In this document: positions 31,585 to 41,827 of the stretch, piece by piece
Layout: every line of letters starts with the position of its first letter
Position numbering within the stretch: the stretch's first letter is position 1
Assembly: GCA_025459175.1 (NCBI GenBank)
Contig: JALORC010000010.1
Location: 25,415-89,414 of the forward strand
Reading direction: 5' to 3'
Length of the DNA stretch: 64,000 nucleotides
From: Planctomycetota bacterium
GTDB lineage: Bacteria; Planctomycetota; UBA1135; UBA2386
Notes under the pieces: generated by a model
Told to the model about the DNA's origin: nothing
What the model saw: the letters and a program-made list of their open reading frames with translations, nothing else
Database searches by the model: none
Made by a program: the position numbers and the translations under genes

Positions 31585-32612
31585 TTGCCCACGAACACGT
31601 CCCCGCCGGTCGAGACCGTCTCGATCGCCCGGCTCTTCTGCTCGCCCACCGACCCCCGCAACAACGACGCGGCCGTCCCCCGCGTCGCTGCTAACCTTCG
31701 CCGCTTCGGGTGGCAACAGCCGATCGTCGCGCGCCGAACCGGCGAGGTGATCGCCGGCAACACCCGGCTGAAGGCCGCCCAGGAGCTCGGCATGACCGAG
31801 GTGCCCGTGTGGTGGCTCGACGGCTCCGACCTCGACGCCGTCGCCGACAACCGCACGCACACCTTCTCAGAGTTCGACGAGCCCGCCCTGGCGAAGCTCC
31901 TGGAGCAGCTGCGCGCCGAGGACTCGCTCGACGGCGTGGGCTACGACACTGACGACATCGACGCGCTGGTGCAGCAGCTCCGCGACCAGGAGCAGGTCGA
32001 CAGGGACCTGGACGATGAAGGCGCCGACGACCCGCCGGCGTTCGCCGTGGCCAAGTTCGGCGACCTGTGGCACCTCGGTGAGCACCGACTGCTCTGCGGC
32101 GACAACACCAACCTGAATGACGTCCTCCGCGTGATGGACGGCGAGAAGGCCGCCCTACTCACCACCGACCCGCCCTACCTCGTCGACTACACGGGTGAGC
32201 GGCCGAACGACAGCGGCATGGAATGGACCGACCGCATCTGCGGGATCGACATCAAGAACGCGGACGGGTTCTTCGAGGCCGTGTTCACGCACGTGCTTGA
32301 GGTGCTCGGGCCGAAGGGTGCTCTGTACTGCTGGCACGCCCACAAGCGGTACGGCGACATCCAGCGGATCTGGCGCGAACTGGGCATCCTGGACCACCAG
32401 CAGATCATCTGGGTCAAGCCGACGCCGGTGCTCGGACGCGCCTACTTTCACTTCCGCTATGAGCCGTGCATCTTCGGCTGGCGGCAGGGCGACAAGCCGG
32501 ATCACGACGGCGACCAAGACGACAACTCGGTGGGGAGTGCGACTGGGACGGGAAAGCGCGGGTAGTTGGCAACGAGCACCCTACCGACAAGCCCGTCGAA
32601 CTCATCGTCCGC
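31585..32612 (+). pseudogene. ParB-like plus DNA N4/N6-methylase fusion, frameshifted near 32530 and truncated by an IS91-relic end
   Basis: ParB part VAANLRRFGWQQPIVARRTGEVIAGNTRLKAAQELG; methylase GDLWHLGEHRLLCGDNTN...TTDPPYLVDYTG; continuation ECDWDGKARVVGNEHPTDKPVELI lies in another frame and is cut at ~32612. Confidence 0.85.
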
Positions 32613-32775
32613 CCGCGCAAGCCCGTTTGGTGCCCGTTCCCGCCGGCTGTGCGCCCGACGGACACACCGCTCCTCCGCCACGACCAGACCTCGGTCACGG
32701 CACCGGCCCCACCATCACTCCGCGACACACTCGGAGTCACTGCCGAATTCCTCCACCGCCGGCGGCGCCCGACAC
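32612..32775 (-). mobile_element. Relic C: 3' end only of the IS91-family element
   Basis: gcgcaagcccgtttggtgcccgttcccgccggctgtgcgcccgacgg...caccatcactccgcgacacactcggagtcactgccgaa, near-identical to 36472-36630. Confidence 0.8.
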
Positions 32776-32865
32776 CCCGCGCGAACGATGGCGTCGCACC
32801 ACGCCACGAACTGCGGGTGCAACCGAGGCGCCGCTGCACCGCGCGCATCACCGAAGGCGCCGACG

Positions 32866-33162
32866 TCAGCTGCCGGCGCGGCGGCGAAAGCTGCGCCGCC
32901 AGACGATCCACAGCACCACCGAACTCGACAGCAGGCCGATCACCAGACCGGTGGCCTGCAGGTGCAACCCGTCGGGTGCCGCCACCAGATACGGCCAGCG
33001 CCCGGCGACCGACCAGGTGGAGACCTCGTGCAGCTGGTTGGCCGCGTTGGGGTCATGCGTGCCGACCACCTGCCAGTGGCCCCAGATCGAGGCCATCGCG
33101 AGCAAGCCGGCGAGCCACCAGGCGGCGCGGGCAGACACGGAATCGACGGGCGCGGAGCTCAT
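32866..33162 (-). CDS. Small two-TM membrane protein
   Basis: MSSAPVDSVSARAAWWLAGLLAMASIWG...LHLQATGLVIGLLSSSVVLWIVWRR. Confidence 0.55.
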   Translation of the reverse strand: MSSAPVDSVSARAAWWLAGLLAMASIWGHWQVVGTHDPNAANQLHEVSTWSVAGRWPYLVAAPDGLHLQATGLVIGLLSSSVVLWIVWRRSFRRRAGS

Positions 33163-33241
33163 CGCCGAGGACGATCGCCGAGCCCGGAACTGGCCGCAAG
33201 ACGGTGGCGCCACCGTCGCACGACTGTCGCGCCGACGTCGG

Positions 33242-34561
33242 TCACCACCGATACGGCGTCGGGAAGCTGATGTTGATCTGCCGCATCGAGGCGTGGATCC
33301 GGCTGGTCTCTGCCCGCAGCTTCAGCACCTCCGACATCGAGTTGCGCTGCCGTTCCGCCGCCGCGCGCCGCTCGGCTTCGTCGACGGCCGATTGCGCGGC
33401 GATCGCCCGGCCGAGTTCGACGATCTGCGGCATGGCGCGCCAGTCGGCGACCATCGCCTCGCGTTCGCCGGTCGAGAGTTCGGGCCAACGCAGCCGCAGC
33501 GCAGCCCAGCCGAGCGGCATGCTGGCGACGAAGTCGCGCTGGTCGCGCGGCAAGCGCGGCCACTGCCCGGCGACGCCGGTGATCAGCTGTTCGCGCAGTT
33601 CCGGGGCCAACGGCGCCGAGGCGCCCGCGACCTGCTGGCCGGCGAAGTGCAGGAACTCGGCGAACGCCTCGACGGCCTGGCGCTTGAGCGGCGGATCTCC
33701 GGCGACGAGTACGCGGTCGACCTCGGCGTGGATCGCGAGCATCATCGCCGCGCCGCGACTCTCGGCCTGCTCCTGCCGCCAGGCCTCGAGCGCCTGCTCG
33801 AGCACCTGCACACGCGCCAATTCCCGGGCCTCGGGCTGCAGCGCGGCGAGTTCCTGCCGCGCCTGCAGCAGTTCGACCGTGCCGTCGATCTCCTCGCGGT
33901 CGCGGGTCCGCCACGCGGTGCGCAGCTCGGACTCGACGGTGGCCGCCTGCGCGTCGGTGAACGGACTCTGCAGCAGCCACTCGAGGAACGCCACCGCTTC
34001 ATCGACCATGTAGCGCGTCAGCGGCGGGCGACCGCGCTCGAGCCGTTCGAGCGTGGTCGGCACCGCGTTGCCCAGCAGGGCGCCGACGGCGGGCACGTAG
34101 CGCTCGTAGAGCTGCTGGTGGTCGAACTCGAACCGCAGCGCCGTGACCCGGCCGCCGCCGGCGAGCAGGCTCAGATAGATCCCCGGACGCAGGTCGCTGC
34201 CGGCTTCGCCCTGCAGCAGGAACAGCTCGCCGACATACGTGGCGCGCGTGCCCGTCACCGTCGGCTCCGCGCGTTCGCCCTGCCGTTCGTAGCCGGGCCT
34301 GCCGGTGTGCTCGGCGAGTCGTGCATCGAGGTGGTCCTCGATCGAGCCGGTCAACGGCACCGAGTGCTCGATGACGAGGCGCGCGCCGGCCACACCGGGC
34401 GTCAGCACGACCTCGTTGCCGACGGTCCTGCCCGACCAGCCGTCGGGTACCGGGAACCGCAGCAGGTCGTGCCGCATCGGCGGCGCCGGCTGGTCTTGGC
34501 ACGGGGCGGGGGAGGCCGCGGCGAGCGCGGCGGCGACCAGGAGCAGGGGGGCGATGCGCAT
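33242..34561 (-). CDS. Hypothetical secreted protein
   Basis: Signal peptide MRIAPLLLVAAALAAASPAPCQ; long coding frame with consistent codon composition. Confidence 0.7.
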   Translation of the reverse strand: MRIAPLLLVAAALAAASPAPCQDQPAPPMRHDLLRFPVPDGWSGRTVGNEVVLTPGVAGARLVIEHSVPLTGSIEDHLDARLAEHTGRPGYERQGERAEPTVTGTRATYVGELFLLQGEAGSDLRPGIYLSLLAGGGRVTALRFEFDHQQLYERYVPAVGALLGNAVPTTLERLERGRPPLTRYMVDEAVAFLEWLLQSPFTDAQAATVESELRTAWRTRDREEIDGTVELLQARQELAALQPEARELARVQVLEQALEAWRQEQAESRGAAMMLAIHAEVDRVLVAGDPPLKRQAVEAFAEFLHFAGQQVAGASAPLAPELREQLITGVAGQWPRLPRDQRDFVASMPLGWAALRLRWPELSTGEREAMVADWRAMPQIVELGRAIAAQSAVDEAERRAAAERQRNSMSEVLKLRAETSRIHASMRQINISFPTPYRW

Positions 34562-34673
34562 CGGAGCAGGGATCGGTTGCCGGGAGCCGGCGCTGCAGCC
34601 GGCCGTGGACCGTGGCTACAGCGGCATCGCCGCCGGAAGAACACCGCCTGGGGTGTCGAGGCGGAGCCCTCGC

Positions 34674-35657
34674 TCAGCTGCCCACGATTCCCTCGACACC
34701 GTTGCTGCTCACCAACAGCGAAGGATTGGCGAGCGACAGGCAGAGCGACTGCCCGGACAGCGGCAAGCCGATGAGTGTGGGTTGCAGCGGGATCGCGACC
34801 GTGACCACGGTCGAGCCGCCCAGATTGGGACCCGACAAGGCGGATAGCGCTGACGCCAGGTGCAGGAAGCAACCGGGCGCATCGAAACCGAGCGCAGAGA
34901 GCGGTACTGCGGGGCCACGATCGCCGAAGAAGGTGAACGCGACCGGCGACACTGCATCGACCTGGGTCGTCGTGAAGTTCCAGTTCGTGCCGATCACCGG
35001 CAAGTTGCTGTCGAGTGTCAGCGGTGAGCCGCAGCCGGTGCCGTAGGTCGCCTTGGTGGCCTGGACCGCGAACGACAAGCCGACGTTGATGCTGACCTGG
35101 CCGAGCGCGGCGGCCGTCTGGGTGACAACCCGGATGGTCAGCGATCCCGCGACGGTCAACGGCACCTGCAGTGGAGTGCCGGACGCCAGGCTCCAATCGA
35201 TGGTCCCGTCGTTGCCGATGTCGACCTGCGCCACTCTGGTGTTGAACACCGTGAAGCTCGAGGAGCTACCGACCACCCTCAGCGTCCCGGCGACCGGCTG
35301 TGGCGCCTGAATCACCCAGAGGCTCTGGTTGGGACCGGTCGCGGCCGAACCGCCCCCCGAGAACGAGCTCTGGTTCGAACTTGTCTCTGCCAAGGAGAAC
35401 TGCAGCCCGGAGGCCAGGGTCGACGTCTGGTAGGTCCCGCTCGAACTGAACAACTGGAAGGAGCCCGAGAAAAAGGCACTCATGCTGTTGCTCGGGCTCA
35501 AGCTGTCACCAGCCGGGATCGAGTCACCGTTGGACCCGGCGACACAGCTCATCGTGTTCAGAGCAGTTGCCGTGTGGGAGAGCTGGGCGCGCAACGCGGG
35601 CGCGGCCAGCATTGCAGCAAAGAAGGCGAAGAACACGGCGTAGCGGCGGCGGTGCAT
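34674..35657 (-). CDS. Hypothetical secreted protein
   Basis: Signal peptide MHRRRYAVFFAFFAAMLAAPALRAQ; Ser/Gly-rich; C-term IPLQPTLIGLPLSGQSLCL resembles IPLQPGLLGFDLHGQGVML of the 13339 ORF. Confidence 0.75.
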   Translation of the reverse strand: MHRRRYAVFFAFFAAMLAAPALRAQLSHTATALNTMSCVAGSNGDSIPAGDSLSPSNSMSAFFSGSFQLFSSSGTYQTSTLASGLQFSLAETSSNQSSFSGGGSAATGPNQSLWVIQAPQPVAGTLRVVGSSSSFTVFNTRVAQVDIGNDGTIDWSLASGTPLQVPLTVAGSLTIRVVTQTAAALGQVSINVGLSFAVQATKATYGTGCGSPLTLDSNLPVIGTNWNFTTTQVDAVSPVAFTFFGDRGPAVPLSALGFDAPGCFLHLASALSALSGPNLGGSTVVTVAIPLQPTLIGLPLSGQSLCLSLANPSLLVSSNGVEGIVGS

Positions 35658-35690
35658 GGCGTTCGTCCATCCGGTAGCGGAAGCAGTGGG

Positions 35691-35730
35691 TCAGGCTGCG
35701 GCCCCGGACCATCCGGAACTCACGCCCGTC
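35691..35730 (-). repeat. Dispersed repeat R1 partial copy
   Basis: ggctgcggccccggaccatccggaactcacgcccgtc. Confidence 0.55.
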
Positions 35731-35904
35731 ATCCTGTCACGCTGACCCGCGACGTCGGCCGTCATTTTTCTGACAGTTCTTGGCGCGGGTTCGCCGTTTG
35801 ACGCCCTTGGGACAAATCGCCAACCACCACGAACAGCCAGCCCCTCGCAAGGGCTTGCCGGAGGGGCTGAGGCGGCGTTATCCTCGGGGGTAAGCAGGCC
35901 TGGG

Positions 35905-35938
35905 TGGTCCGGGACTGCAGCTTGAACTTCCTACGCGC
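35905..35938 (+). repeat. R1 terminal segment, inverted relative to the 36389 copy
   Basis: ggtggtccgggactgcagcttgaacttcctacg vs complement of cataggaagttcaagctgcggtcccggaccacc. Confidence 0.8.
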
Positions 35939-35954
35939 CACGAAACTCAGCAAA

Positions 35955-36383
35955 ATGCACATCCTCCAGAACCTCCTGCTCCTCCTGTTGGGCATCTCAT
36001 CGTTCGTCCAGCCGGTCCTCGGCCAGACGCCTCCCAGGCCTGCCGATCCGCTCGTTGGCTCGTTCGAAGTCGAATTGAACGGTGAGCCACCCATCGAGGG
36101 CGCCGTGTATCGCATCCGTTGGACCCAGGTCGAGGTGTCCACGACCTTCAGCTACTTCATGGGAATCACGACCATTGACCGCGGTCAGGGCCCGGAGGTA
36201 CTTAGCAACCCCAATGCGCACTTCCTCGCCGTCAAGACCAGCACCGGCAACTACTCCTGGCGGAGCCTCGGCGGCGGGGAGAACTCGACTGGCGGCGTAC
36301 TGAGGGCGGACGGACGCAACTTCGAGATGACCTACAACGATGGCCCCGGCGCCGGGACGACCCTCGACCTGAAACGGGAGTAG
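35955..36383 (+). CDS. Small secreted protein
   Basis: Signal peptide MHILQNLLLLLLGISSFVQPVLGQ; predicted ~118 aa mature part. Confidence 0.65.
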   Translation: MHILQNLLLLLLGISSFVQPVLGQTPPRPADPLVGSFEVELNGEPPIEGAVYRIRWTQVEVSTTFSYFMGITTIDRGQGPEVLSNPNAHFLAVKTSTGNYSWRSLGGGENSTGGVLRADGRNFEMTYNDGPGAGTTLDLKRE

Positions 36384-36388
36384 GGCTC

Positions 36389-36470
36389 ATAGGAAGTTCA
36401 AGCTGCGGTCCCGGACCACCCGGAACCCGCTCCCGCCATGCTGCCCACTGCGCGCGACCCGTCCAGTGCT
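36389..36470 (-). repeat. Dispersed repeat R1 copy joined to relic D
   Basis: cataggaagttcaagctgcggtcccggaccacccggaacccgctcccgcc. Confidence 0.8.
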
Positions 36471-37315
36471 GCGCGCAAGCCCGTTTGGGGCCCGTTCCCG
36501 CCGGCTGTGCGCCCGACGGACACACCGCTCCTTCCGCCACGACCAGACCTCGGTCACGGCAACGGCCCCACCATCACTCCGCGACACACTCGGAGTCACT
36601 GCCGAACTCCTCCACCGCCGACGGCGCCCGACACGCCGCCTGCTCCGAAACCGCCGCAGACAGCCCCATCGCCTCCAACACCCGCGCGATGGATTCCGGA
36701 TCGCTGATCGCCGCCAGCACCCGCCGGATTCCCGAACACTTGGGGCAGACCCCGCCGACGGCCAGATCGTCGACTGCCGCCACCATGCGGAACCCGCAGC
36801 CGCGCGCGAACCCGCCGCTCGGCCTGCTGCCTATGGAACGCGGCGGCGGCGACGTTCTCGGCTCCCCCTTGGCGACCGCAGCCGCAGTCGCCTCCTGCCC
36901 CGCGGGGCCATCGCCAGCCCCGTGCTGGCAGCCGACGGATTCCCCTGCTTCCTCCACACGACGCGGCACCACCCGCGAGCGCAGCCCCGACGCCAGCTCC
37001 AGCACCCCGTGATACGTCACCAGGTGCTTCCGAGGCGTCGGAACCAGCGCACACAGGCGCTCCATCAGCACCTGCTTCGTCATCACCACCGCAGTCGTCC
37101 CGTCGCGCCAGCGCTTCTTCAGCGAATACCCGACCCGCCCATCTGCCAACTCCACCAGCCGCGACTCCGGAACCGCCGGCCGGGCTGCGTACTGGCACAG
37201 CTTCTCCAGCTTCTCGCGATCCCGCGCTGACACCCACGCGCCGGCGTGCAGCGAGAACCCGTCCAGCGCCGCGCACAGCGGCCCCTTCACCTGCGGCTCC
37301 CAGCGACCATCACGG
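36470..37315 (-). mobile_element. Relic D: C-terminal half of IS91-family transposase, 5' truncated
   Basis: Minus ORF ...KGPLCAALDGFSLHAGAWVSARDREKLEKLCQYAARPAVPESRLVELADGRVGYSLKKRWRDGTTAVVMTKQVLMERLCALVPTPRKHLVTYHGVL...CPKCSGIRRVLAAISDPESIARVLEAMGLS. Confidence 0.92.
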
Positions 37316-37317
37316 CC

Positions 37318-38200
37318 GATCCGACCATCGCACTGACCAGCGCGCTCGCCGAGTGCGGCGCGGCCCTCTACCGCCGCGGCCGCGAGACCGGGCAGCAACT
37401 CGTCGCCGACGCCATCGCCACTGTCCGCCGCAGCGTCCGCGTCGATCCACTTCCCCGCTTTGACATCCGCCCGGGCGACCGCTTCGCGGTGGTGAAGCCG
37501 GGCGTGCTCAACGGCGAGCTGCGCTGCGCGCTGGAGCCGCACGGCCTGTTCTGGCCGCCCGACCCCACCAGCGCCGACTATTCCAGCATCGGCGGCAATC
37601 TGGCCTGCAACGCCAGCGGCCCTCGCGCGGTGAACTACGGCGCCAGCCGCGACAACGTGCTGGCGCTGGTCGCATTGACCGGCACCGGCGAGCTGATCCG
37701 CTGCGGCACCGCCACCACCAATGGCGCCACCGGCTACGACCTGCAGTGGCTGCTGGTCGGCAGCGAGGGCACGCTGGCGCTCATCGTCGAGGCCACCCTG
37801 CGCCTCGCCCCTCTGCCGGCGCAGCGCCGCGCCCTGCGCGCGCTGTACCACGACGTCGACAGCGCCGCCGCGGTGGCGCGGCTGATGGCGCAGCCGGTCA
37901 CGCCCTCGATGCTGGAATTCATGGACGGCGACGCGCTCGCGCTCGCGCGCGGCCACATGCGCGCGCAGGCCGGCGGCAGCGACCTGCCCGAGGACGCGGG
38001 CGCGCTGCTTATGCTCGAAGCCGACGGCGACGCCGACACCCTGCCCGCCGCGGTCGCCGCGCTGCAGGCCGCGGCCCGGGGCCCCGGCTGCCTGGGCGTG
38101 GAGCCCGCCGCCGACGAAGCCGCCCGCGAGCGCCTGTGGGCCGCGCGCAAGGCGCTCTCGCCCGCGCTGCGCACGCTGGCGCCGCCGCACGCCGCTGCGA
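37318..38200 (+). pseudogene. Internal fragment of FAD-linked oxidase (GlcD-like)
   Basis: DRFAVVKPGVLNGELRCALEPHGLFWPPDPTSADYSSIGGNLACNASGPRAVNYGASRDNVL...ERLWAARKALSPALRTLAP, then homology stops; FAD-binding N-term and the C-term are missing. Confidence 0.85.
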
Positions 38201-38247
38201 CGTGTAGTCTCCCACCTGCAGAGCCACCACCGACAAGGAGATCGCAC

Positions 38248-39192
38248 ATGCCTTCGATCATGTCACCGCGGCCGGGTCGCACCGCTGCCGCACCCCGTCC
38301 GCCGCAGGGCCCGCCGCGCCGATGGCCGCGTGCGTCAGTCCTGACCTGCACTCTCACCCTGCTCGCCGCCTGCGGCAGCACCCCGGTGCGCGAGGACATC
38401 CCGCCGTTCCGCGCCGCCGCGGCCACCGCCAATCAGCAGACCGCGCAGGCCTTCACCGACATCAACGCCTTCCTGCGCGAGCGCCAGATCGATCGCGCCG
38501 TGCAGCAGAACGCCCTCAGCGAGAGCCTGTTCTTCACCGCGCTGGCCGACGAGGACGTGGCCAAGTGGAACCGCGCGTTCGGAGTGATCGACGCCTACGC
38601 CGCTTCGCTGGAGAAACTGCTCGATCCACAGCGCCGCACCGAGGTGCAACAGGAGCTGGTGGGCCTGGGCGATGCCATCGGTCAGATCCGGAACGAACAG
38701 CTCCCCGGCGGCGTGGCCGCCGGCTTCGCCACGCTCGGCGGGCTGCTGTTGCAGATGAAGACCGAGAAGGACGCGATGGCCGCCATCCGCCGCGCCGACC
38801 CCGGCATGCAGGCGGTGTTCGCGACGATGCAGACCGCTCTGGGCGCGCACGAAGAGGACGCGATCCGCGGCACCGTGCGAACCTCGTGGAACCAGCTGCG
38901 CGACGAACGCTCGCTCGACTTCCGCCGTGACCAGGGGGCGGACGCCAGGCGCGCGGTGGTGGAGGATTACGTCGCCATTCTCGACAAGCGCGACGCGCAG
39001 GACCGTTCGCTCGCGGCGCTGCGGCGCTCCCTCGGCCTGCTGGCGAGCGCGCACTCAGCGCTGGCCGCCGGCCGTCCGGGCGGCGCGGGGGCGATACTCG
39101 ACCTGGTGCAACGCGAGTACGCGCTCTGGCGCGCCCAGCGCGAGTCCATCGACAAGGACCGCGCCACGGGCGCCAAGGAAGGTGCGCAATGA
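38248..39192 (+). CDS. Hypothetical lipoprotein
   Basis: RBS aaggag; lipobox LTLLAACGSTPV; continuous frame, ATGA overlap with next gene. Confidence 0.75.
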   Translation: MPSIMSPRPGRTAAAPRPPQGPPRRWPRASVLTCTLTLLAACGSTPVREDIPPFRAAAATANQQTAQAFTDINAFLRERQIDRAVQQNALSESLFFTALADEDVAKWNRAFGVIDAYAASLEKLLDPQRRTEVQQELVGLGDAIGQIRNEQLPGGVAAGFATLGGLLLQMKTEKDAMAAIRRADPGMQAVFATMQTALGAHEEDAIRGTVRTSWNQLRDERSLDFRRDQGADARRAVVEDYVAILDKRDAQDRSLAALRRSLGLLASAHSALAAGRPGGAGAILDLVQREYALWRAQRESIDKDRATGAKEGAQ

Positions 39193-39548
39193 ACGCCGTC
39201 GTGACCCAACAGAGCCGCCTGAACGCCGGGACCAAAGCGCTGCACGACGCCCTCATCGCCCGGCACAAGGCGCTCTCGGACCGGCTGTCGGTCACCGCCT
39301 CGCTGGACGATGCCGACGCCATCGTGCGTGAGATGCAGGAGGTCAACTTCCGGGTGATGATGAGCGGCAGCCTGCTGTTCAAGCAGACCACGGCCGCCAT
39401 CGATACCCAACTGCAGAGCGTGATGGACGCCAGCACCGACCTCGACGAGGCGATCGCCGAGGCGGACAAGATCAGGGACGTGATCAAGGCCATCAGCAAG
39501 TTCCTCGGCCTGGTGGACAAGGTGCTGGACAGGATCAAGCTGCTGTAG
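39189..39548 (+). CDS. Hypothetical helical protein coupled to the lipoprotein gene
   Basis: ATGA overlap; MNAVVTQQSRLNAGTKALHDALIARHKALSDRLS... Confidence 0.7.
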   Translation: MNAVVTQQSRLNAGTKALHDALIARHKALSDRLSVTASLDDADAIVREMQEVNFRVMMSGSLLFKQTTAAIDTQLQSVMDASTDLDEAIAEADKIRDVIKAISKFLGLVDKVLDRIKLL

Positions 39549-39756
39549 GAGCGCCTCCGGGCGGCCGCAGACGCGGTCGCGACGCGCGGACCGGCCGTCT
39601 TCGGGGCGGGCGCATGCGATCCGGCGAGGCCGAGTCCTGGCCCGGGCCCTCTCCGGGTCCCGGCCCCGACACCCCTCCCGACCCCGACCTGTGGCCCGGG
39701 GGTGCGCATGCGCTCGAACTTCGGCTCCGGTGTTCCGATGCCGCCCGGGGGTAGGA

Positions 39757-39862
39757 GTCCCGGACCACCCGGAACCCACTCGCGCCAGCTTGCCGCCCGA
39801 TCTCCACCCCGTCCAGCCGGTCCCGGCTGCCCATTTCGCCCCCTCCACCGCCGGTTCCGCGG
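39757..39862 (-). repeat. Dispersed repeat R1 copy
   Basis: gtcccggaccacccggaacccactcgcgccagcttgccgcccgatctccaccccgtccagccggtcccgg. Confidence 0.8.
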
Positions 39863-40005
39863 TCACGAGGCAATCCGCTACCCCGCCGCGACCCACGAGT
39901 GGTCACCGCACCGGCTCACCCATCCCTCGGCGGGTCACTCGGCCGGGTCACTCGGCCTGGCCATCGTCGCGACCCGGCGGCGCACGGCTAGCCCAGCCGC
40001 GAGCT

Positions 40006-41121
40006 TCATCGACGGAGCTGTCGCACCGTGACCGCAGCGTGCGTCATCGGACAGTAGGCTTGCGCCAGGGAGTCGGGTGTCAGATGGTCGCGAAGATACC
40101 GATAGAGCCACTCGCCGGCGCGCCGCAAGGTATCCGTCGGCACGCGCATGTCCTCGGGAACCATCAAAAGACATTCCCCGAGGTGGCCAGTAACAAGGGC
40201 CAGCGTATCGGCGGTGACTCGTTCTTCGGCGAGGCCGGAATACCAGTTGAGACCCCAGGCGCCATCTTCGCGCTGATTGGCGATGATGCGTGTCAGGCGG
40301 TCGGCGACGCCACGACGAACCCTCGCAGCCACGTCCGGATCGAGCACCGCCACCTGTGTGTCGACACTCGACAAGAGAACCAATGCGTTGAGGGCATGGA
40401 TGCCCGCACACGCCCCAAACTCAGGACTCCGACTCAGCAGCTTCTCGGCCAACTGGTCGAACGAGAACGACTCCCGGTACTTGTTCTGCCAGGAGCGCAC
40501 TGGCGGCAGCGAAAGGATCAGCGAGATCGCCGTCCATTCGAGTTCGGGTTGTTCGATCGAGAAGTTCGCGATCGAATCGACGACGACATCACGCAGTTCG
40601 ACCTGGGCATCGTCGAGTTCGAGCCGGCTCGTCAGCGGCAAGCCCAACTCGAGCAGGCCGGCGAGGACTTGGTCGATGTGCGACTCGTCGGCTGCGGTCG
40701 CGGCCTGCGGCAGCATCGAAGGTGGCCGAAACCGAGCCCCGAAACGAGTCTTCACGGCAATACGCGAATGGAACAACTGCTTGCCGCATTTGAATTGGAG
40801 CAGGGCGGCAAGGACGTCCTCGGATTGATCGATGAGCTCGTCGGCAAACCTCGCGTTCAGTCCGTGTAGCCGCAGGCAGTGCAGGCAGATCGAAGGCGTC
40901 GAGAACAGGGCCCCATTCCTGCGCACACGCGGCCCGAACGTAGCGACGATGCGCGCCCAGACTTCCGCATCGACGTCGACGACCGGCAGCCGCTGCTGCT
41001 TCACACGCAGAGGCTGCTCACGGATCGTCGCGACGCTCTCCGCATGCGAGCCGCGCACCTGCTCCCCGCATGCAGGAAGCAGGAGAACCAGCGCCAACGC
41101 CAGCGGCAGGAAGAGTGGCAT
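40006..41121 (-). CDS. Hypothetical lipoprotein, possibly alpha-alpha toroid-like
   Basis: Lipobox LLLPAC; NQREDGAWGLNWYSGLAEERVTADTLALVTGHLGECLL. Confidence 0.65.
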   Translation of the reverse strand: MPLFLPLALALVLLLPACGEQVRGSHAESVATIREQPLRVKQQRLPVVDVDAEVWARIVATFGPRVRRNGALFSTPSICLHCLRLHGLNARFADELIDQSEDVLAALLQFKCGKQLFHSRIAVKTRFGARFRPPSMLPQAATAADESHIDQVLAGLLELGLPLTSRLELDDAQVELRDVVVDSIANFSIEQPELEWTAISLILSLPPVRSWQNKYRESFSFDQLAEKLLSRSPEFGACAGIHALNALVLLSSVDTQVAVLDPDVAARVRRGVADRLTRIIANQREDGAWGLNWYSGLAEERVTADTLALVTGHLGECLLMVPEDMRVPTDTLRRAGEWLYRYLRDHLTPDSLAQAYCPMTHAAVTVRQLRR

Positions 41122-41134
41122 GAAGAAGGGACGC

Positions 41135-41827
41135 TCAGCGCTTGGCAAGCTTGCGGAACGCGCCGCGGGCGCGCTGCCATTGGCCGATCGCCTTCCCCAA
41201 TTCCGGATACTCATCGGTGCTGACGAAGTAGTCGGCCACAGCGGAGCCAACGCGGAGGGTCCCGGTCTGCCCCATCCAAACCGTATCAGGGGTAGCCTCG
41301 ACCTTGACTGGGGGCGGCTGATTGTAGACGTAGCGCTGCTTGAGAATGAGATTGCGCAGAGTCCGCATCGAGAACTCGCTGTCGGCGAGTTCGTGTGCTT
41401 TTCGCTCCGCCTCCGCGCGCTCGGCATCGGGCAGTTTCGCTACCAGCGCGAGGTTCTCGGCGAGCGCCTCTTCATAGCATTCGCGCCGAAGTGTGCTGGC
41501 CTCTTCATTGAGGGCCTGGATCAGGACGGCCAAATCGACCGCGCCGATGTCCACCCGGGGCACCGGCGCGGCGCTAGCCGTCTCGGTCTTGTCGACCGGT
41601 TCACCTCCGGTGGCGGCACCCACCGGATCACCCACGGCAATCGGCGGCTTCGCATCTTCGCGATCGGGCTCTGCTCCTTGCGCCTTCTCCCCGGCGACGG
41701 GACCTTGCGCCTGGACTCCATGCTCGGCCACCCACTCCGCAGGCGCGACCGAACGGTCAGATCCATGGGTGACGAACCAGACGATGGCGCACACCATGGC
41801 CACCGCGACGAGCATCAGTCGGATCAT
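41135..41827 (-). CDS. Hypothetical single-TM protein
   Basis: MIRLMLVAVAMVCAIVWFVTHG; overlaps upstream gene stop. Confidence 0.65.
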   Translation of the reverse strand: MIRLMLVAVAMVCAIVWFVTHGSDRSVAPAEWVAEHGVQAQGPVAGEKAQGAEPDREDAKPPIAVGDPVGAATGGEPVDKTETASAAPVPRVDIGAVDLAVLIQALNEEASTLRRECYEEALAENLALVAKLPDAERAEAERKAHELADSEFSMRTLRNLILKQRYVYNQPPPVKVEATPDTVWMGQTGTLRVGSAVADYFVSTDEYPELGKAIGQWQRARGAFRKLAKR

